Positions 57,793 through 64,000 of a stretch of 64,000 bases of DNA are shown here, piece after piece. Position 1 is the first letter of the stretch. Every line of letters starts with the position of its first letter. The DNA is taken from positions 104,595-168,594 of the forward strand of contig JBDKSB010000013.1 in NCBI GenBank assembly GCA_039683095.1, given 5' to 3'. The translations under genes were made by a program, and so were the position numbers. The notes under the pieces were generated by a model, which worked only from the letters and a program-made list of their open reading frames with translations, was not told the origin of the DNA and ran no database searches. The stretch is from Acidobacteriota bacterium. GTDB lineage: Bacteria; Acidobacteriota; Aminicenantia; Aminicenantales; Saccharicenantaceae.

Positions 57793-58635
57793 ATGACCAT
57801 CGCCCGCGCCAGGATCGACCGGCTCGAGGCCGTCATCCGCTCGCGGCCAAAGGCCGTCGTGGCCTTCTCCGGCGGAGTCGATTCGACCCTCCTGCTCCGG
57901 GTCTGCCGCGACGTCCTCGGCCCGGGCAACGTCGTCGCGGTGACCGGCATCTCGCAGACCTACACGCCCGAAGAGAAGAGAGCGGCCCGGAGCGCCGCCC
58001 GCGCCCTCGGCGTCCGGCACATCCTCGTCGAGACCGACGAGCTCGCCTGCGCCGCCTTCGCCGCCAACCCGGCCGACCGCTGCTATCACTGCAAGCGCGA
58101 GCTTTTCGCCAAGATCGCCGGCCTGGCCAAGAGCCTCGGCGCCGAGGCCGTCTACGACGCCTCGAACGTCGACGACCTGGACGATTACCGCCCCGGCCGC
58201 CGGGCGACCAGGGAGCTCGGCGTGGTCAGCCCGCTCCTCGAAGCCGGGTTCGCCAAAAGGGACGTCCGGGCCCTGTCGAAGAAGCTCGGCCTGGCGACCT
58301 GGGACAAGCCGGCCAACCCCTGCCTGGCCAGCCGTGTCCCGTACGGCACCCGGATCACGCCGGAGGTCCTGCGCCGGATCGAGGCCGGCGAGAGGTTCGT
58401 CCGGGGCCTGGGCTTCCCCGTCGTCCGGCTCCGCCACCACGGCGACCTGGCCCGCCTCGAGGTCCCGGCGGCCGACCTGGCCCGCCTCGTGCGACCGGCC
58501 ACGGCCCGCCGGATCGCGGCCCGGCTGCGGAAGCTCGGCTATCTCTGGACCGCCGCCGACGTCGAGGGCTACCGGATGGGCAGCCTCAACCGGGCCGTCG
58601 CCGGCCGGGCCCCGGCTTCCAAGGCGCAGCGATGA
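57793..58635 (+). CDS. larE: ATP-dependent sacrificial sulfur transferase LarE
   Basis: Product of 280 aa. PP-loop ATPase with SGGVDST (26-32), the RCYHCK motif (96-101) and the sulfur-donating Cys177 in KPANPCLASR. LarE adenylates the nickel-pincer precursor and donates its own Cys sulfur. larB and larC, normally nearby, are not in the window. It overlaps mnmA by 4 bp (ATGA), an unusual pairing of two sulfur-inserting PP-loop enzymes. The start is 9 nt after an extended -10 (TG-G-TATAGT, 57778-57783), with no ribosome site. Confidence 0.9.
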   Translation: MTIARARIDRLEAVIRSRPKAVVAFSGGVDSTLLLRVCRDVLGPGNVVAVTGISQTYTPEEKRAARSAARALGVRHILVETDELACAAFAANPADRCYHCKRELFAKIAGLAKSLGAEAVYDASNVDDLDDYRPGRRATRELGVVSPLLEAGFAKRDVRALSKKLGLATWDKPANPCLASRVPYGTRITPEVLRRIEAGERFVRGLGFPVVRLRHHGDLARLEVPAADLARLVRPATARRIAARLRKLGYLWTAADVEGYRMGSLNRAVAGRAPASKAQR

Positions 58636-59702
58636 AGATCGCCGTCGGCCTGAGCGGCGGGGTCGACTCCTCCGTCGCCGCCCTGCTTCTCCTCCGCGAG
58701 GGCCACGAGGTCTTCGGCCTGATCATGAAGCTCTGGCCCGGGCCGGGAGCCCCGGCCGCGGCCAAGAGCGCCTGCTACGGCCCCGACGAGGCCGAGGACA
58801 TCCGCGCGGCCGGGGACGTCTGCGGCCGGCTCGGCATCCCGCTCCGGGTCATCGACTGCGCCGCTGATTACGAGAGCCTGGTCCTCCGTTATTTCCGCGA
58901 GGCCTACGCGGCCGGGACCACCCCCAATCCCTGCGTCCGCTGCAACCAGTTGGTCAAGTTCGGGGTCCTGCCCGCGGCGGCGCGGGCCGCGGGCCTGGCC
59001 TTGGACCGCTTCGCCACCGGCCACTACGCCCGGATCGGCCGCGACGCCGCGACCGGGCGATACCTGCTGAAGCGGGCGGTCGACCCGGCCAAGGACCAGT
59101 CGTATTTCCTCTACCGGCTGAGCCAGGCCCAGCTGGCCGAGACCGTCTTCCCTCTCGGCGAGCTGGCCAAGGCCCGGGTCCGGGCCCTGGCCCGCGAGGC
59201 CGGCCTGGCCGTCCATGACCGGCGGGAAAGCCAGGACTTCTACGCCGGCGACATCGGCGACCTCGTCGGCCCCGGCCCCGGCGACGGCGAGATCGTCGAC
59301 CGCGACGGCCGCGTCCTCGGCCGCCACCGCGGCGTCGGCTTCTACACCATCGGCCAGCGCAAGGGCCTGGGCCTGGCCTCGCCCGTCCCCCTCTATGTCG
59401 TCGCCATCGACGCCGCCGCCAACCGGCTGGTCGTCGGCCCGGAGCATGAGACTCTGCGGCGCGAGGCAGTCGTCAGGGACTGCGTCTGGGGGCCGTTCGA
59501 GGCGCTGACCGCTCCCGTCCGGGTCCGGGCCAAGGTCCGGTCGGGCGGCCGGCCGGCCGCGGCGGCCATCTCCCCGTTCGCCGAAGGGCTCTGCCGCGTC
59601 GACTTCGACGAGCCCGTCGCCGCCGTGGCCCCCGGCCAGTCCGCCGTCTTCTACGACGGCGAGACGGTGGTCGGCGGCGGCGTCATCGAATCCTCTTCTT
59701 GA
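58632..59702 (+). CDS. mnmA: tRNA-uridine 2-sulfurtransferase MnmA, lacking the second catalytic Cys
   Basis: Product of 356 aa. It thiolates U34 of tRNAs for Lys, Glu and Gln. PP-loop SGGVDSS is at 8-14 and the nucleophile Cys lies in TPNPCVRCN (101 or 104). ATGHYAR, KDQSYFLYRL and FYTIGQRKGL are family blocks. The second Cys, usually in S-Q-x-x-C-F-I, is replaced by Tyr204 in ESQDFYAGD. Persulfide chemistry must therefore use another residue, perhaps the nearby C-x-x-C pair. Coupled to larE. Confidence 0.93.
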   Translation: MKIAVGLSGGVDSSVAALLLLREGHEVFGLIMKLWPGPGAPAAAKSACYGPDEAEDIRAAGDVCGRLGIPLRVIDCAADYESLVLRYFREAYAAGTTPNPCVRCNQLVKFGVLPAAARAAGLALDRFATGHYARIGRDAATGRYLLKRAVDPAKDQSYFLYRLSQAQLAETVFPLGELAKARVRALAREAGLAVHDRRESQDFYAGDIGDLVGPGPGDGEIVDRDGRVLGRHRGVGFYTIGQRKGLGLASPVPLYVVAIDAAANRLVVGPEHETLRREAVVRDCVWGPFEALTAPVRVRAKVRSGGRPAAAAISPFAEGLCRVDFDEPVAAVAPGQSAVFYDGETVVGGGVIESSS

Positions 59703-59776
59703 ACGCCCTTCCCGTCCGGCCCCGGTCCAGGCTATAATCGGCCCGCTTTGATCAGCATCCGAGAGGAGGATCGCTC

Positions 59777-60727
59777 ATGGCCGGCATCATCATCGCTTTC
59801 GTCATCGGCATCATCGTCATGGCCGCCCTGGTCGCCCAGCGCGAGCGGCCCGGCAGCGGCGGCTTCGGCGCCTTGTTCCGGGCCCGGAAGGGCTTGGTCT
59901 TCTGGGCGGCCGCGGCGGTCATCGTCCTCGTCCTGGCCGTCCAATCCCTGGTCACCGTCCAGGCCGGGACGGTCGGCGTGGTCAAGCGGCTCGGGGCCGT
60001 GCGCCAGGAGTTCAACCCGGGGCTCCACGCCGTCGTGCCGTTCATCGACAAGGTCGTCATCTTCCCGACCCTGAAAAAGACCTACGAGGCCTCCGAAACG
60101 CCGCAATCGAGCGAGGCCGACTATCCCGACGTCATCGTCGCGGCCCTGACCTCCGACGGCCAGCAGATCCGCGTCGGCCTCACGGCCCGCTTCATGATCG
60201 CCCCGGGCAAGGCCGCCTGGATCCTCCAAAATCTCGGCTCCGAGCGCGAATACGTCGAGAAGGTCGTCAAGACCGAGATCCGCGGCTCGGGCCGGCGCGT
60301 GCCGACCCGGTTCGCCGCCTACGATCTCTATACCAAGAAAAGCTACGAGGCTCAGCAGGCCCTTTACGACGAGATCTCGCCCAAGTTCGAGAAGAACGGC
60401 CTCATCCTGGACGAGATCATCATCCGGAACATCACCTTCACGCCCGAATACGCCAAGACGCTCGAGGAGAAGCAGATCGCCCTCGAGAACATCACCACCG
60501 AGAAGAACAAGCTCGAGCAGGAGAAGATCCGCAAGGAACAGAAGATCGTCGAGGCCGAGGGCGACGCCAGGAGCATCGAGATCCGGCAGGCGGCCCTGAC
60601 CAAGAACCCGACCATCATCCAGTGGGAGTTCGTCCAGAAGCTGGCTCCGAACGTCCAGTGGGGCATCATGCCGGACAAGGTCATCCCGGTCATCGACTTC
60701 AAGGGCCTGGCGAACCCGCAGAAGTAG
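59777..60727 (+). CDS. SPFH/prohibitin family membrane protein
   Basis: Product of 316 aa. Two N-terminal hydrophobic segments (about 3-20 and 40-58) are followed by the SPFH domain (TVQAGTVGVVKRLGAVRQEFNPGLHAVVPFIDKVV) and a charged coiled coil (about 225-275). Bacterial members form large ring or cage assemblies at the inner membrane and bind FtsH-type proteases or organise lipids. AGGAGG precedes the ATG. TATAAT at 59733-59738 is the probable -10. Confidence 0.9.
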   Translation: MAGIIIAFVIGIIVMAALVAQRERPGSGGFGALFRARKGLVFWAAAAVIVLVLAVQSLVTVQAGTVGVVKRLGAVRQEFNPGLHAVVPFIDKVVIFPTLKKTYEASETPQSSEADYPDVIVAALTSDGQQIRVGLTARFMIAPGKAAWILQNLGSEREYVEKVVKTEIRGSGRRVPTRFAAYDLYTKKSYEAQQALYDEISPKFEKNGLILDEIIIRNITFTPEYAKTLEEKQIALENITTEKNKLEQEKIRKEQKIVEAEGDARSIEIRQAALTKNPTIIQWEFVQKLAPNVQWGIMPDKVIPVIDFKGLANPQK

Positions 60728-60746
60728 GCGCGGCGCGGGCCGGCCG

Positions 60747-62243
60747 TCAGGACCGGCCGCTGCAGAAGTCGATCATCTGGGCGATGGCCCGCTGGCAGAC
60801 CCGGCAGAACTCGTTCTTCGGGTTGCCGATCATGATGCAATATATCATGGACCGGTACAGCCCCTTCGAGGCGTAGCCGGCCCCCTCGAAGACGCCGACC
60901 TTGTCGGCGAGGGAGGCGTCGTAGGACGCCCGGACCGCGTCGATCTTCCTGGTCAGTTCGTCCTCGGCCGCCTTGGCTTTGGCCTCGATCGCCTGGATCT
61001 CGTCGGCGCGGGCGCCCCGCTGGCCGGCCGCTTCGACGGCCCTGGCCCGCCCCTCCCGGCTCTCCCGGAGCTCGGCCCGGAGGGCCTCGATCTGCGCCTT
61101 GCCGTACTCCGTCGGGATGCCGATCCCGGGAGAGAGCAGGTCCTGCCACTTGACCCGGGCCGGGTCGAGGAGGGCGGTGATGTTGGGCTCGAGCGGCTCG
61201 ACGCCCTTGGGGTAGAAGTCGTTGTAGGAGACCTCGGAATCGTAATACTCGTCGGCCAGGTAGGCGAAGGAGTGGCCGAGCTCGTGGATGAAGACCTGGG
61301 GGCTGGCCGGGTGGTCGACGGTCGTCACGCAGTAGTCGAGGCCGATGCTCCCGCCGCCGTAGCGCGCGCTGTTGACCAGCACGACCAGGACGTCGTAGGG
61401 GACCTGCCCGGCCATCTCGTGCATCCGGTGGTCCCGCTCGATGAGCATGTAGCGGTCGAGGTCGAAGGCGTTGAAGGAGGCGTCGAGCACGGTCTTCCTG
61501 TAGACCCGCTGGCGCGGCTCGTCCATGCCCCGTTCGGGCGAAGCCCTGAAGACGCCCCGGACGCTGAAGCGGTCCTTCAGGGCCTTGTACGGCTCGACCG
61601 AGAAGAGGAACGCCGCCATACGGTCGACGTCCGACTTGAACTTGTCCCGGTCCTCCGCCGTGTACCCCTCGGCCAGGAAGACCAGGTCGACCTTCTCGTG
61701 GGGATCGCCGGCGATCCTGGCGCTGTAGATCCAGTCCCCCTGCGCCGGCCGCTCCCGGAGGATGTGGTAGTCCGACGGATCGATCATCTGGTTGAGGACG
61801 GGATGGAGGAGGTTGCGCTTGTCGCGCTGCTCGACGACGAGGAGGACCGGCCGCCTGGGCGCGGGGATCCGGAGGGATCGCTCGAAGACCCGGGCCGCGC
61901 CCGCCAGCGCCGGCGAGGTGGTCTTGTATTCGCCGAACATGGTGTCGAAGCCGCGGCAGAAGATGAGCCGGTTGGAGGCGGCGTCGTAGAGGCGGCAGAC
62001 GTAGCGCCCGTAGTCGAAGGGCGGCAGGAGCGCGGTCTTGGGCTCGGGCCAGGCCCCCTCCTCGGAGATCCGGTGGAGGAGGACGCTCTCGTTCCTGGCG
62101 TCGCCCGTCTGGTAGAGATCGACGCGCCAGGCCTTGTCGGCGAAGAATTCATCGAAGGACGGCTGGGGTTCGGGGACCGCCGCCGGGGCGGCCGTCAGGA
62201 AAGCGAGCGCCAGGCCGACAAGGGCCAGGATCGGTTTCTTCAT
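60747..62243 (-). CDS. M64 (IgA-peptidase type) secreted metallopeptidase
   Basis: Product of 498 aa with a signal peptide (about 1-21). An N-terminal beta-sandwich domain is followed by the M64 catalytic domain with VDLVFLAEGYTAEDRDKF, LVNSARYGGGS and the zinc motif FIHELGHSFAYLADEYY (HExxH at 320-324). About 65 residues (382-446) of Ala/Glu/Arg-rich coiled coil are inserted between the usual trypsin-like wall and the FEGAGY block. FCRVCQRAI ends the domain. GGAGGA lies 6 nt before the ATG. The promoter TTGTCC-17-TATAAT is at 62297-62269. Confidence 0.9.
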   Translation of the reverse strand: MKKPILALVGLALAFLTAAPAAVPEPQPSFDEFFADKAWRVDLYQTGDARNESVLLHRISEEGAWPEPKTALLPPFDYGRYVCRLYDAASNRLIFCRGFDTMFGEYKTTSPALAGAARVFERSLRIPAPRRPVLLVVEQRDKRNLLHPVLNQMIDPSDYHILRERPAQGDWIYSARIAGDPHEKVDLVFLAEGYTAEDRDKFKSDVDRMAAFLFSVEPYKALKDRFSVRGVFRASPERGMDEPRQRVYRKTVLDASFNAFDLDRYMLIERDHRMHEMAGQVPYDVLVVLVNSARYGGGSIGLDYCVTTVDHPASPQVFIHELGHSFAYLADEYYDSEVSYNDFYPKGVEPLEPNITALLDPARVKWQDLLSPGIGIPTEYGKAQIEALRAELRESREGRARAVEAAGQRGARADEIQAIEAKAKAAEDELTRKIDAVRASYDASLADKVGVFEGAGYASKGLYRSMIYCIMIGNPKNEFCRVCQRAIAQMIDFCSGRS

Positions 62244-62359
62244 GGGAGATCCTCCGGTCTTCCCCAGGATTATAAGCCGGACGGCGGCGGCGGACAACCC
62301 GCCCCCGGCCGGGGGCAGGCCCGTCCCCGGGCCGGATGAGCCGCGACAGGCCCGCGGAC

Positions 62360-62388
62360 TTGAGAGGGCGGCCGTTTTCCGCTATAAT
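62360..62388 (+). promoter_or_regulatory. Promoter upstream of the EF-G gene
   Basis: TTGAGA (62360-62365) and a perfect TATAAT (62383-62388) have a 17-bp spacer. The leader is about 100 nt with no recognised riboswitch. Confidence 0.65.
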
Positions 62389-62493
62389 GCCGTCTGGACT
62401 GTTCGATATCGGTTCACCCGTAGGCCCCGGACGGCAATACCCCGAATATCCCGACAGGCGTAAATTCTAATTTTCGGAAGAAGTGAGCTGGTC

Positions 62494-64000
<1,507 letters not shown>

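Overview
The window is GC-rich (roughly two thirds G+C by eye) and almost fully coding. It comes from a bacterial chromosome of a diderm: it encodes an Omp85-family protein, TamB, a SurA-like chaperone, a FadL porin and a DUF481 outer-membrane protein. Energy genes are fermentative (acetate kinase with phosphotransacetylase, and butyrate kinase with phosphate butyryltransferase). There are also many secreted hydrolases and a Ser/Thr kinase with a zinc-ribbon N-terminus. This mix resembles Acidobacteriota/Aminicenantota-type genomes. That placement is an inference from gene content, not proven.

Layout. 0.1-7.2 kb (minus): a housekeeping operon with DUF465, a decayed aspartate-semialdehyde dehydrogenase homologue, YicC, Gmk, CoaBC, family-4 UDG and a motor-less PriA. 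7.4-8.4 kb: tRNA-Phe(GAA) with a clean promoter and two small unknown genes, one an Ada-type zinc-binding mini-protein. 8.4-15.6 kb: FadL porin, ClpB, an acidic-tailed small protein and MutS. 15.7-28 kb: pgsA, then a nine-gene minus-strand operon, hslV-hslU-lipoprotein-FAH-fsa-tamB-omp85-surA-fabD, linking cytoplasmic proteolysis with outer-membrane biogenesis. 28-38 kb: a sugar nucleotidyltransferase, a secreted GH2 beta-galactosidase, a kinase/phosphatase pair, an AI-2E transporter, and divergent ackA/pta with a palindrome placed exactly on the ackA promoter.

38.4-43 kb is the accessory part. A wrecked SatD-DUF3307 gene pair (fragment, frameshift, in-frame stop) lies among TTATAA-rich palindromes, next to a lower-GC single-chain type ISP/IIG restriction-modification enzyme. 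43-64 kb: a lysyltransferase-like protein, a GNAT, buk-ptb, a sulfatase-fold/TPR protein, a VPS10-like propeller, a YgjP metalloprotease that seems to start at ATT, an S9 peptidase, a sugar MFS permease with a ROK kinase, DUF481, overlapping larE-mnmA, an SPFH protein, an M64 peptidase, and the start of an EF-G gene of the spd/mitochondrial type running off the window.

Themes: translational coupling (ATGA, GTGA, TGATG) is pervasive. Many sigma70-like promoters with 17-bp spacers are visible. Several genes (mutS, pgsA, larE, a GNAT, the sulfatase-fold gene) have a -10 hexamer only 8-12 nt before the start codon, suggesting near-leaderless mRNAs. Several familiar enzymes have lost canonical catalytic residues (PriA, Asd-like, MnmA, ROK, sulfatase-fold). 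Very long antisense reading frames opposite the real genes are a by-product of high GC and were left out.
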